24,776 nt of DNA from Roseburia sp. CAG:309 (GTDB taxonomy: Bacteria; Bacillota; Clostridia; Lachnospirales; Lachnospiraceae). The notes beneath the pieces are model-generated. The model was given only the letters and a program-made list of their open reading frames with translations, was not told where the DNA came from and searched no databases. The stretch covers positions 1,381 through 26,156 of the forward strand of contig FR893977.1 in NCBI GenBank assembly GCA_000434115.1, written 5' to 3'. Positions 1 to 7,772 of this stretch are shown here, one piece after another; position 1 is the stretch's first letter; each line of letters begins with the position of its first letter. The position numbers were made by a program, and so were the translations under genes.

Positions 1-46
1 TATTAAAATGAAAATAGTCTATAGGATAAAAAGGAGGATAACGATT

Positions 47-214
47 ATGGCATACACGATTACAGACGCTTGCATCAGTTGTGGATCATGCGCTGCTGAT
101 TGCCCAGCAGGAGCAATTTCTGAAGGCGATGCACATTTCGAAATCAACCCAGACGCTTGTATGGATTGTGGTTCTTGTGCAGCTGCTTGCCCAACAGGTG
201 CTATTGAAAGCTAA
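47..214 (+). CDS. 2[4Fe-4S] clostridial-type ferredoxin
   Basis: This 55-residue protein carries two CxxCxxCxxxCP cluster motifs, at C9-C12-C15-C19 and C38-C41-C44-C48, with the internal pseudo-twofold symmetry of clostridial ferredoxins. All eight ligands are present. The family is a soluble low-potential electron carrier for enzymes such as pyruvate:ferredoxin oxidoreductase and hydrogenase. The ATG at 47 was chosen because AAGGAGG lies at 31-37, nine bases upstream; an in-frame ATG at 8 would only add a basic leader that spans that ribosome site. It is monocistronic, with a strong terminator directly downstream. Its promoter is at or beyond the left edge. Confidence 0.96.
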   Translation: MAYTITDACISCGSCAADCPAGAISEGDAHFEINPDACMDCGSCAAACPTGAIES

Positions 215-232
215 TTAAAACATGTAACAATT

Positions 233-267
233 AAGAAGAGACTATCGATTGATAGTCTCTTCTTTTG
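233..267 (+). terminator. Rho-independent terminator of the ferredoxin gene
   Basis: A perfect 14-bp stem (233-246 with 251-264) closes a GATT loop and runs into TTTTG. It lies 19 bases after the ferredoxin stop. The opposite strand has only a short T-run (CTTAATT), so it would be a weaker terminator for the minus-strand gene that ends at 301. Confidence 0.9.
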
Positions 268-300
268 TAGCACAAACCCGGCAAGCAGCATCGGGCTTTC

Positions 301-972
301 CTATGCCATATACTCTTTCAACACTTCTTCAATCACTTTTTGCTCTTCTTTTGTAAACTGAATCTGTTCCGGCTGCAACAGTTTATCCAGCTGTTTTCTT
401 TCTTTATCAAAGTATTCTTTCTGGTATTCCTGCATTTCCTCCTGATGGAAGAACTCATTTTCCAGCCGTGGCTGATATATGTTTTCAAGATAATCCACCA
501 TTTCCACTTTTATCTGTTCCCGTCGTTCTGCCAGATTCAACACAAGATCCTGCATATATAATACAAAACATGGAAGCAACGTCGCACAAAATACGGTTAT
601 GCCGCTCCAGATCTCTCCACCAGCCCACTGTATCGTTGTTTTTGACCAGATCAAATACGAGTTTACTCCGATACACCCCAGCACAACAGCGGCAAACAAA
701 GCGTCTCCCCATGTTTCCCACGCTGAAAGAGACATTCCCGCTTTTTTGTATGCCCTCAGATATTTTTCTACATAAATGTCTACATTTTTAATTTCCATTT
801 TTAATTCATAACTTGTCTGAAATCTCTTCATCAAAGTTTTTAACAGCGAATGCGAAGATTTCCCCATGTTCGCCGCCTCTTTTCCGATTTTCCGATACGT
901 TGCTAAAAGCATTCCACGCATTGCAAAACATAAAACCGCTGCCCCTATCATTGCACATATTATATAACTCAT
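301..972 (-). CDS. Membrane protein of unknown function
   Basis: I do not recognise this 223-residue protein. It has an N-terminal hydrophobic segment (about residues 3-22), a basic amphipathic stretch (25-80), two further membrane helices (about 88-109 and 122-146), and a Glu/Lys/Gln-rich C-terminal tail of about 75 residues that is probably cytoplasmic and helical. The ATG at 972 was chosen because GGAAGGG lies six bases upstream; an in-frame ATG at 999 has no ribosome site. It seems monocistronic, with a TATAAT at 1004-999 upstream and a terminator separating it from murG. The three-helix layout recalls small TadB-like proteins only loosely, and I see no T2SSF motif. Confidence 0.75.
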   Translation of the reverse strand: MSYIICAMIGAAVLCFAMRGMLLATYRKIGKEAANMGKSSHSLLKTLMKRFQTSYELKMEIKNVDIYVEKYLRAYKKAGMSLSAWETWGDALFAAVVLGCIGVNSYLIWSKTTIQWAGGEIWSGITVFCATLLPCFVLYMQDLVLNLAERREQIKVEMVDYLENIYQPRLENEFFHQEEMQEYQKEYFDKERKQLDKLLQPEQIQFTKEEQKVIEEVLKEYMA

Positions 973-998
973 AATATCCCTTCCTTTCTTTTGGCTCA

Positions 999-1004
999 AT
1001 TATA
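999..1004 (-). promoter_or_regulatory. Possible -10 box for the membrane protein at 301-972
   Basis: TATAAT reads on the minus strand at 1004-999, 27 bases before the chosen start and just after the murG terminator, so a promoter is needed here. The upstream region has only a poor -35 (TATACT at 18 bases), so the call rests on the -10 and position. Confidence 0.4.
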
Positions 1005-1037
1005 ACAGAGTCCGTTTCCAAAAGTATAGAGGATATA

Positions 1038-1080
1038 CAAAAGAGATGTCAGAATCGTTCGACCAATTCCGACATCTCTC
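1038..1080 (-). terminator. Terminator of the rhomboid-murG operon
   Basis: A hairpin with 14-base arms (1043-1056 and 1067-1080, one mismatch) is followed on the minus strand by TTTTGT. It begins 18 bases after the murG stop, so it ends the four-gene minus-strand operon. Confidence 0.82.
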
Positions 1081-1097
1081 CGGATAATTCTACATTT

Positions 1098-2168
1098 TTA
1101 TTCCTGTATCGCCACTTCGTCGATAATATCGACAACCTTTTTTACCGCGTCATGCTGATTACTGTCTTCCATCGCTTTGATGTAGGTATCACGATTCTCA
1201 AACACATTCGCGATCGCTTCCGACAATCTTGTACTTGTCAGATCCTCTTCTTTAATTACATAACTAAAGCCCTGCTTCTCAAACGAATTGGCATTCAGAA
1301 TCTGATCTCCGCGGCTTGCCTCCAGCGACAGCGGAATCAAAATATTCGGTTTATGCAAAGCAAGAAGTTCACAAATTGCATTTGCTCCAGCTCGTGAGAT
1401 CACAATATCTGCTGCATCCAAAAGGTCACACAATTCTTTCTGGATATATTCAAACTGTACATATCCTTCGGTTCCTTTTAAACTCTCATCCACTTTGTCT
1501 TTTCCGCAAAGGTGAATAATCTGATATTTTTCGAGTAATTGCGGCAGGATCTCTCGCACTGCTTCATTTACACGAACCGAACCCAAACTACCACCGATCA
1601 CCAAAATAACCGGCTTCTGTGAAGAAAACCCACAAAAATCCAATCCTTTCAGGCGGTTTCCAGAAAAGAGTTCTTTTCGGATCGGCGATCCGGTAAGATG
1701 TGATTTTTCTTCCGGCAGATGTGACAATGTCTCCGGAAAATTTGCACAGACTGCTGCTGCCGAAGGAATACACAGTCGATTGGCAAGTCCAGGTGAAATG
1801 TCGGATTCATGAAGCACACAGGGTACTTTCTTCCGTTTTGCCGCAAAAACTACAGGAACGGTTACAAAACCGCCTTTTGAGAAAATTACATGCGGTTTTA
1901 CTTTTTTAATAATCTTTCCTGCTTCTGCGTATCCTTTTAGTATTCTTGCAGGATCCGTAAAATTCTTTACATCAAAATACCGGCGTAATTTACCGGAAGA
2001 AATTCCATAGTAAGGGATGTCAAATTCTTCCATTAACTTTTTCTCGATACCATCTTTTGATCCAACATAATGAATTTCGTATCCCCGCTTTTGCAATTCC
2101 GGAATCAACGCAATATTAGGTGTAACATGTCCGGCTGTTCCACCACCAGTCAATATGATCCGTTTCAA
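1098..2168 (-). CDS. murG: MurG-type UDP-GlcNAc:lipid I N-acetylglucosaminyltransferase
   Basis: The 356-residue protein has the GT28 two-Rossmann layout. The N-terminal glycine loop is GGGTAGH at residues 8-14. The C-terminal UDP-GlcNAc-binding half has GGSLGS, then SRAGANAICELLAL from about residue 258, and SRGDQILNA at about 285-293. MurG adds GlcNAc to undecaprenyl-PP-MurNAc-pentapeptide on the inner membrane face, making lipid II. The start is TTG at 2168-2166, supported by GGGGG about seven bases upstream; no ATG fits. It is the last gene of the operon. It is not beside mraY, murD or ftsW, so it may be a stand-alone copy or a second paralogue; that cannot be decided from this window. 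Confidence 0.9.
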   Translation of the reverse strand: MKRIILTGGGTAGHVTPNIALIPELQKRGYEIHYVGSKDGIEKKLMEEFDIPYYGISSGKLRRYFDVKNFTDPARILKGYAEAGKIIKKVKPHVIFSKGGFVTVPVVFAAKRKKVPCVLHESDISPGLANRLCIPSAAAVCANFPETLSHLPEEKSHLTGSPIRKELFSGNRLKGLDFCGFSSQKPVILVIGGSLGSVRVNEAVREILPQLLEKYQIIHLCGKDKVDESLKGTEGYVQFEYIQKELCDLLDAADIVISRAGANAICELLALHKPNILIPLSLEASRGDQILNANSFEKQGFSYVIKEEDLTSTRLSEAIANVFENRDTYIKAMEDSNQHDAVKKVVDIIDEVAIQE

Positions 2169-2186
2169 TATCTCGCCCCCATTTCT

Positions 2187-2594
2187 TTACAAATTCTTTT
2201 TAATTTCTGAAGCGACCGCCTCTAAATCCGGTGTCTCGCCCTGTTTCCATTTAATATTAACGTCATCCTCATAATATCTTGGAATCACATGAACGTGAAG
2301 ATGAAAAACGGTCTGTCCCGCTGCTTCTCCATTATTTTGAAGAATATTCACACCATCACATTGATATGTCTTTTTTAATGCTGTGGCAATTTTCTTAGCA
2401 ACCGGAAAAATTTTCTCTGCCTGTGAATCTTCCAGACCAAAAACATCGTCTGCATGATGCTTTGGAAGAATGATCACATGTCCGCGTGCCGCTGGATTAA
2501 CATCTAAAATTGCCTTAAAATCTTCATCCTCATATACCGTAGTTGACGGAATTTCTCCCGCAATAATTTTACAAAAAATACAATTGTCTGCCAT
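2187..2594 (-). CDS. HIT family (histidine triad) nucleotide hydrolase
   Basis: This 135-residue protein has the C5-x2-C8 pair near the N-terminus, the central GHVIILPKHH block (38-47) and the catalytic triad H98-L-H100-V-H102, in the HINT/PKCI branch. The family hydrolyses AMP-lysine or other nucleoside phosphoramidates and dinucleotides in the cytoplasm. I placed the start at 2594 because GGAGG lies six bases upstream. The in-frame ATG at 2606 is itself part of that ribosome site. It lies between the flavodoxin/SCP2 fusion and murG, 18 bases before the latter. The pairing looks like operon convenience rather than a shared pathway. Confidence 0.94.
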   Translation of the reverse strand: MADNCIFCKIIAGEIPSTTVYEDEDFKAILDVNPAARGHVIILPKHHADDVFGLEDSQAEKIFPVAKKIATALKKTYQCDGVNILQNNGEAAGQTVFHLHVHVIPRYYEDDVNIKWKQGETPDLEAVASEIKKNL

Positions 2595-2657
2595 AATTGC
2601 CTCCATTCTTTTGCGTTATAACACAACTCTTTATATTGTTATTTCCTTCTCTTCCTT

Positions 2658-3653
2658 TTAGGAAAAGCGGAAAACAGCATCAAAATTCCGAAGTGCCTTA
2701 AAATTCCCCTGTGCGGACAGATCTCCGGACATAAAAGCATTTTGGAATGGTTTTTCCCCATTTAGGATCTGTTCAAGCACCGATGTCGCAACTTTTGCGA
2801 TAACATCCGGATTTTCCATTGTTCCATAATAACAGTCCAGTTTTGAACCTTTTACATCAACGATCAGACTCTTTCCTGCATCTGTCAGATCCAGCCGGAA
2901 AGAGGCATCCATCCCTTCTTTGGGTACAAAATGCTCTTGTAATTTAGCAATGTATTTATCTGTCCCTTCTGTTTCTTCTTCATCCCCCAGCATATCCTTG
3001 AATAAACTTGCGAGTTCTTCAATATCTTCTTTTTGCTTTTTAACGTAGTTATCGTCCGATACATACGCGGATAACTGCTCGCTTTCCTGTGGTGTAAGTG
3101 CCATCCGGGTACTCCGCAGCACCGTTTTCTTTACCTGCGAACTGCTATTTGGAAATGCAACGGTATGTTTTGAAATAGAGCGATAAAAATTTTCTGCACA
3201 TTTTTCAATCATCAGACCATAGTCCGAATTTGTCTCAAACTCCACATGATTATCCACATAAGCACAAATTCCTTCGCAAGGAAGTCCTCCCAGCATTTCC
3301 CAGGCGCGGATCAAGCTTGCCTGTGCCTCTCTTTCGCCATAGGTAGTAGCCATGACAACCGGGAGCATATAAATATGCTGTATTTTCTCTTTGTCGCCAT
3401 ACAGCCAGCAGGCATCCAGAAACTGTTGCAGATATCCACCAATTCCATACCATTCCACAGAAGCCGCCAATATCACACCATCGGCATCTTTCAGCGTTTT
3501 TGGCAAAACAGATATTCCGCTTTTGTCCTCATACAAATTATATCGTTCCACCGTTACACGTAATTCATCCAAAACCTGTGCAATCTTTTCAATCGTATAT
3601 AACGTAGGGTCATCGATCAACCCTCTTCCACCATAATAAATATTTACCTGCAT
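2658..3653 (-). CDS. Flavodoxin-like protein fused to a C-terminal SCP2-like domain
   Basis: Residues 1 to about 170 look like an NAD(P)H-dependent FMN reductase/flavodoxin fold: an N-terminal beta strand with YYGGRG, then DGVILAASVEWYGIGG (a flavin-loop-type segment near residues 60-75), then VMATTYGERE. Residues about 235-331 resemble an SCP2 sterol-carrier domain, with the DxxYYGTMENPDVIAK and GEKPFQNAFMSGDLSAQGN segments typical of that family. A charged linker separates the two. SCP2 domains bind hydrophobic ligands in a tunnel, so the fusion may bring a lipid-like substrate to a flavin; this is inference. The start ATG overlaps the rhomboid stop by one base (TGATG), with GGAGG six bases upstream inside the rhomboid gene, suggesting translational coupling. 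Confidence 0.8.
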   Translation of the reverse strand: MQVNIYYGGRGLIDDPTLYTIEKIAQVLDELRVTVERYNLYEDKSGISVLPKTLKDADGVILAASVEWYGIGGYLQQFLDACWLYGDKEKIQHIYMLPVVMATTYGEREAQASLIRAWEMLGGLPCEGICAYVDNHVEFETNSDYGLMIEKCAENFYRSISKHTVAFPNSSSQVKKTVLRSTRMALTPQESEQLSAYVSDDNYVKKQKEDIEELASLFKDMLGDEEETEGTDKYIAKLQEHFVPKEGMDASFRLDLTDAGKSLIVDVKGSKLDCYYGTMENPDVIAKVATSVLEQILNGEKPFQNAFMSGDLSAQGNFKALRNFDAVFRFS

Positions 3654-4288
3654 CAGTAGCCTCCAATTCTAATATCTGTTTTGTTTTTTCTGCGATACAA
3701 TATACTGCATAGTATAAATCCAGCCACAACTCCGCTGAGATGTGCCGTATTGTCTATTCCGGTGTCCTGCATTCCGGAATACAAACTCAGCACCAAATAA
3801 ATGCCAAAACGAACAATATCTCCCCGGACAATCTGCTTACGATTTTTTAATAATACCATAAGCAGCGCTCCCATCAGACCGTAAATTGCACCCGATGCTC
3901 CACATGAGACAACATTGTCACCGAGAATCCAATTCACATACATGGACGCAAATCCCGCGAGGATTCCGGATGACATATACAAGATTAAATACTTTATCTT
4001 TCCTATTTCCTGCTCCAATGTATATCCCAGCACCAAAAGCGCAATCATATTATTTGCTAAATGTTCCAGCCCAAAATGCAGGAAAAAGTGTGTAATAATA
4101 CGATAGTACTCATGACCATCAACAAATGCCGGCTCATACATTGCTCCCATATTGATCATAAACTGTGCATCCAGCGAAGAACCTTTCCATTCTGTGTACA
4201 AGTACGCGCCCACATTAATCAATATAAGTATGATCGTAATTACCGGTAACGGCCGTTGTTCTATTGTTTCCGTTTCTTCCCAATCCAT
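3653..4288 (-). CDS. Rhomboid family intramembrane serine protease
   Basis: The 211-residue polytopic protein has the full rhomboid signature: H76-x3-N80 in the second core helix, the catalytic GASG at 130-133 with Ser132, and the catalytic His183 in NTAHLSG, with about six membrane segments. Rhomboids cleave substrate transmembrane helices within the lipid bilayer. The ATG at 4288 was chosen for its GGAG seven bases upstream; the in-frame ATG at 4300 overlaps that site. It is the first gene of the operon and lies about 70 bases below its promoter. No obvious substrate is encoded here. Confidence 0.93.
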   Translation of the reverse strand: MDWEETETIEQRPLPVITIILILINVGAYLYTEWKGSSLDAQFMINMGAMYEPAFVDGHEYYRIITHFFLHFGLEHLANNMIALLVLGYTLEQEIGKIKYLILYMSSGILAGFASMYVNWILGDNVVSCGASGAIYGLMGALLMVLLKNRKQIVRGDIVRFGIYLVLSLYSGMQDTGIDNTAHLSGVVAGFILCSILYRRKNKTDIRIGGY

Positions 4289-4328
4289 AAAGCACTCCAT
4301 TCTGCATAATGTAAATCAACTTTAACTT

Positions 4329-4360
4329 TTGACCCTGACAACATTTTATGGTACTATAAT
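4329..4360 (+). promoter_or_regulatory. Divergent promoter for the ASKHA gene
   Basis: TTGACC (4329-4334), a 17-base spacer and TACTAT (4352-4357) with an extended TGG make a fair promoter; TATAAT also occurs at 4355-4360 but at 20-base spacing. Either way the -10 shares bases with the opposing promoter, so the two polymerases should compete. Confidence 0.65.
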
Positions 4361-4384
4361 AGCATAATACAACGAGTGTGTCAA
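4356..4384 (-). promoter_or_regulatory. Sigma-A type promoter for the rhomboid-murG operon
   Basis: On the minus strand TTGACA (4384-4379), a 17-base spacer and TATTAT (4361-4356), preceded by an extended TGC, form a near-consensus promoter. It would start transcription near 4349, about 60 bases before the rhomboid start. Its -10 overlaps the -10 of the divergent promoter. Confidence 0.82.
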
Positions 4385-4410
4385 AGAGCCAATGAGAGGA
4401 ATGTGTCACT

Positions 4411-5829
4411 ATGGAAATTCGTGTTCAAGCCGATTCAAACAATACCCTGACCGTGCTGGATCTTTTGGAGCAGCAGGGTTTTTCTCTGCCATGCAATTGT
4501 CATGGTGCAAATGTATGTGGTGGCGTACAGTATGACTTCCCCTGCGGAATGATTCCCAAAGAGTCACTGACCATCTGCCTTCCTGACACTGCCGCTTCGA
4601 CAGAAATAAGCGGATTGAGTCTGATGCAGACCCCGGATTTATCCATTCAGCCGGACAGTCTGTTGATTGATATCGGTACCACTACTATTGCAATGGTTTA
4701 CTATCATTCTACGAAAAAAAGCACCTTTTTTTCTGAAGTTTTTGCCAATCCACAAATTGCATATGGAGCAGATGTTATCAGCCGGATCCAGTATGATGTA
4801 TCTCATCCCGGCCAACACACTCTACACAGGGAACTGACGGATTGTCTTACCCATCACGCCGCTTCCGTTTTAGATCGTTATCCTGACATTGCATTAAAAC
4901 AGTGTCTGATCGGTGGGAACACAACTATGATACACTTATTGCTAAACCTTTCTTTACAACGGATGACCGGTCATCCGTTTACTCCAGAAAAACCTGACCA
5001 TTTTTCCTTTTCCCACAATGGCATTTCCGTTTACGTTCTGCCATGGCTTTCCGCTTTTATCGGAGGCGATATCACAGCGGGACTTCTCTCGTTGTCTTTT
5101 GATACCCGCAATGACACATGTGTTTTGGCGGATCTGGGAACAAACGGAGAATTGGTGCTCTGTCATAAAAATCATCTCTATACCGCCAGCACCGCTGCCG
5201 GACCTGCTCTGGAGGGTGGTGGACTCTCTCACGGCTGTCCTGCGGTTCCCGGAGCAATCTCGGAAGTTTCGCTGCGCGGCGTTATGCCACGTATTCAGAC
5301 CATTGCAAACAAACTTCCCTGCGGTATTTGTGGAAGCGGGGCTATCAGTGTTTTGGCGGAACTTCTTTCACAGCACTATATGAACCCGGATGGAACACTG
5401 ACCGGAAAATTTCCGGAAACAGGTCTTCTGCTTGCAAAAACAACCACCTCCGACATTACCTTTACCTCAAATGATGTGCGTCAGATGCAGCTTGCTGTCG
5501 CCGCAATTGCCGCCGGAATCGACACACTTTGTCAGGAAGCCGGTATTCTGCCGGAAAGCGTAGATGCCTTATATTTAGCTGGTGGGCTTGGCTATCATAT
5601 TTCCTTGGAAAAAGCTTCTGCCCTTGGTATGTTTTGCAATATTAGGCCGGAACGCATTCATTGTGTAGGAAATAGCTGCCTCAACGGTCTTGCCGGATTA
5701 TCTGCTGCTTCACCGGATCTTATTTCGTTGCAGCGCCGCTTAACCACTCAGGCAGAGGACATCTCTCTCGCGGATAATGCTTTCTTCCAATCCTCCTATC
5801 TTTCGCATATGTCGTATCTGCCGTTATAA
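4411..5829 (+). CDS. ASKHA/DUF4445 (RACo-like) ATPase with degenerate 2Fe-2S domain
   Basis: This 472-residue protein looks like a shortened relative of RACo, the activator that reduces corrinoid proteins using ATP. Residues 1-60 resemble a plant-type 2Fe-2S domain, but the cysteine pattern is eroded: C30-x5-C36 is present and the expected third cysteine two residues beyond GG is Val39; C28, C45 and C56 are extra. The ASKHA core follows with LIDIGTTTIA (85-94), GGNTTMIHLLL, ADLGTNGELVL, CGICGSGAISVLAELL and YLAGGLG, and ends with the family's FQ-x-SYLSHM-x-LP tail. No corrinoid protein or methyltransferase is nearby, so its target is unknown. RACo proteins are usually about 600 residues or more; here the linker and middle region are short. 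Its last 110 bp overlap the FHA gene on the other strand. Confidence 0.85.
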   Translation: MEIRVQADSNNTLTVLDLLEQQGFSLPCNCHGANVCGGVQYDFPCGMIPKESLTICLPDTAASTEISGLSLMQTPDLSIQPDSLLIDIGTTTIAMVYYHSTKKSTFFSEVFANPQIAYGADVISRIQYDVSHPGQHTLHRELTDCLTHHAASVLDRYPDIALKQCLIGGNTTMIHLLLNLSLQRMTGHPFTPEKPDHFSFSHNGISVYVLPWLSAFIGGDITAGLLSLSFDTRNDTCVLADLGTNGELVLCHKNHLYTASTAAGPALEGGGLSHGCPAVPGAISEVSLRGVMPRIQTIANKLPCGICGSGAISVLAELLSQHYMNPDGTLTGKFPETGLLLAKTTTSDITFTSNDVRQMQLAVAAIAAGIDTLCQEAGILPESVDALYLAGGLGYHISLEKASALGMFCNIRPERIHCVGNSCLNGLAGLSAASPDLISLQRRLTTQAEDISLADNAFFQSSYLSHMSYLPL

Positions 5830-6943
5830 CCGCCTGATAACGATGGGCGGAAATGTCCACGATATCTCCATCTGCCAACCGGTGGCATTCCCATGGGATC
5901 AGTCTCTGTTCATTTACAAAAGTGCCTTTTTCACTTTCTTGATCAATGATAAAAATATCTTTTTCTTCTATAATAATCTTTGCATGGACTTCACTGACAT
6001 CCTTTTGCAAAATAACACCTTCCACATGCCGTTCGTCATTTCCGATATAATAAGGACTGTGATCGATGTTAAGCTTTTTAGCCTGTACCCCCACAGGTTT
6101 CAGACAAAATGTCACTTTTTCTGCCGCATCCTCATATTGGAGTACCTTTTTCTTTTTACCGGTACCTTTACTCAGTGCCCAAAGCACAGCAATCCCACAA
6201 AGGAGCGCACCGATTTTACACCAATCCTGCCATACACGAATGGTAAAGACCATGTCTAACCATCCCATATACCAGGCGATTCCTATAATTGCCACGCCGG
6301 CGATAAACCATTCCCTTTTTTTACCATTTACTTTATACGATTTTTTCTTTTGCATCTGTTTATCTTCCGGCGGCTGCGGAGGGGCATATTCCTTTTGTGT
6401 TTCCTCATAATGATATTGTGCCAGATATTGTTCTAATTTATTTAACGTAAAATGCTCTTCCCTGCATATTTTATGTATTCCGTATACGAGAAACGTCAGT
6501 GAACGACAGCTATGATCCATTACCTGCATAATTTCTTCGGTGACCTTTGCCAATTCATCTGCCACATCCGCCGCATACCCATCCAAATAGGCGAAATACA
6601 ATTCTTGTTCAGAATCTACAAAAACATACTGGGAACATAAAATCAGGTTTTCCGGAACCAGAAAGTATTCTTCTGTCAGCTGCATCCGATCCAGAAACTG
6701 CTGATACAACCACAAAACTTTTTTCTCATCCAATTTCTCCTTTTTTAAATATTCCTCTAACGTTTCCTTTTCGCCAAATGAAAACGTATACTGTACTTCC
6801 TCGTCTACACTCAGTTCAGCGGGTCCGACCAGACCTTCCACGGAAATGTTATTCAAAAGTTCTGTGCCATAACCGCTTTCCCGTTTTTCTGATCTTATCT
6901 GTAATTTTCGTTCCCTCAGATCGGAAACTATTTCCATTTGCAT
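5720..6943 (-). CDS. FHA-domain membrane protein of the tad operon (DUF6382-like N-terminus)
   Basis: The 407-residue protein has an N-terminal domain of about 170 residues resembling DUF6382, a basic linker, two membrane helices (about 213-232 and 243-259) and a C-terminal FHA domain (about 300-375). FHA hallmarks are visible: YYIGND, then SEVHAKI and GTFVNEQ. FHA domains bind phosphothreonine, so this may link Ser/Thr kinase signalling to pilus assembly (inference). It is the last gene of the tad cluster. Its ribosome site AAGGAG lies inside the end of the upstream TadE-like gene. The last 36 residues lie beyond the FHA fold in the stretch that overlaps the convergent ASKHA gene. Confidence 0.87.
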   Translation of the reverse strand: MQMEIVSDLRERKLQIRSEKRESGYGTELLNNISVEGLVGPAELSVDEEVQYTFSFGEKETLEEYLKKEKLDEKKVLWLYQQFLDRMQLTEEYFLVPENLILCSQYVFVDSEQELYFAYLDGYAADVADELAKVTEEIMQVMDHSCRSLTFLVYGIHKICREEHFTLNKLEQYLAQYHYEETQKEYAPPQPPEDKQMQKKKSYKVNGKKREWFIAGVAIIGIAWYMGWLDMVFTIRVWQDWCKIGALLCGIAVLWALSKGTGKKKKVLQYEDAAEKVTFCLKPVGVQAKKLNIDHSPYYIGNDERHVEGVILQKDVSEVHAKIIIEEKDIFIIDQESEKGTFVNEQRLIPWECHRLADGDIVDISAHRYQAVITADTTYAKDRRIGRKHYPRERCPLPEWLSGAATK

Positions 6944-6950
6944 ACCGCCC

Positions 6951-7343
6951 TCACTCCTTTTTCATCCATTCGGTATCCCACAGCCGTTTACTGCACGTCC
7001 AATTTTCTATCTGCATTTCATCACAATATTCTTTCTGGGCATTTAAAAACGGTGCTGTCATATTAATCTTCGCCTTAACTTTCAACTTTTTGTACAATAC
7101 ATTGGTGTGACAGTCAATTTTATCAATCTTGAGGATAAATAACTGTTTCTGCATTATTTCCTTACACTTTTGCTCGCTGTAATTCTCCCGCAGACATCTC
7201 TGTCCGCTTGAATATAAAACCGCCTGATCATGCGAAAATAACGACAGATAACACAAGGAAAAAATGATCCACAATGTAATTGTCACAATAAATGTCGCTT
7301 CCACTGTAAACGATCCTTCTTTTCGTCTCATAATATACTGCAT
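6951..7343 (-). CDS. TadE/TadF-like pseudopilin
   Basis: This 130-residue protein starts with RRKEGSFTVEATF: a short basic leader, a glycine (G10), then a hydrophobic helix with Glu at +5 (E15). That is the prepilin-type signal of TadE-like pseudopilins, which are cut by the A24 peptidase encoded just upstream. The rest is a small extracytoplasmic domain with four cysteines. The ATG at 7343 has GGGGTGA about seven bases upstream. The in-frame ATG at 7331 overlaps the peptidase stop (ATGA) and is an alternative. Minor pseudopilins of this type are needed for Flp pilus assembly. Confidence 0.82.
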   Translation of the reverse strand: MQYIMRRKEGSFTVEATFIVTITLWIIFSLCYLSLFSHDQAVLYSSGQRCLRENYSEQKCKEIMQKQLFILKIDKIDCHTNVLYKKLKVKAKINMTAPFLNAQKEYCDEMQIENWTCSKRLWDTEWMKKE

Positions 7344-7765
7344 ATAAAAATCACCCCATAACCGGCACATACAAACGGCACAAATGGTATTTTCGTATGT
7401 CTTCCCGCCTTTTTCAAAATCCACAGGAACATACCAAATACGGAGGCAAAGCATAATGCCAGGATAATCAGCAACACTATCCGGTATACTCCAAGTACCA
7501 TCCCACACACCGTTAAAATATAACCATCTCCTATTCCTATCGCCCCCTGTGTTACAACACTTGCGAGTAAAAATACCGCCCCTGTTGCTCCTCCGCCCAG
7601 CACCATTTTCCAGTCTTTTAAATGCAGAAAACATACTGCTGCCATTGCCAAGCCAAAGAAAACTGCTGCCAAAACCAGATTTCTTCCCGAAAATGACCCT
7701 TTTCGAATATCAACTACTGCCAGAATCAACAGCCATAGCAATAATACAAATTCAATTACTTTCAT
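7328..7765 (-). CDS. A24-family prepilin peptidase (TadV/CpaA type)
   Basis: This 145-residue polytopic protein has the two catalytic aspartates of the family: the first in AVVDIRKG after the first helix and the second in the GIGDGY motif. Conserved IPFVPFV lies near the C-terminus. It lacks the N-terminal methylase domain of PilD, as usual for TadV. It should cleave the Flp prepilin and both TadE-like proteins at Gly-x sites on the cytoplasmic face of the membrane. The ATG at 7765 follows AAGGAG by ten bases; an in-frame GTG at 7792 would overlap the upstream gene. Confidence 0.88.
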   Translation of the reverse strand: MKVIEFVLLLWLLILAVVDIRKGSFSGRNLVLAAVFFGLAMAAVCFLHLKDWKMVLGGGATGAVFLLASVVTQGAIGIGDGYILTVCGMVLGVYRIVLLIILALCFASVFGMFLWILKKAGRHTKIPFVPFVCAGYGVIFICSIL

Positions 7766-7772
7766 TGAATAC

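Noticed and set aside
468..791. Plus-strand open frame of 107 codons
   Set aside because: It is antisense to the membrane protein at 301-972 and has no ribosome site or family resemblance.
6951..7634. TadE-like frame extended to 227 residues
   Set aside because: The extra N-terminal part overlaps the prepilin peptidase gene in another frame; the prepilin signal and ribosome site place the start at 7343.
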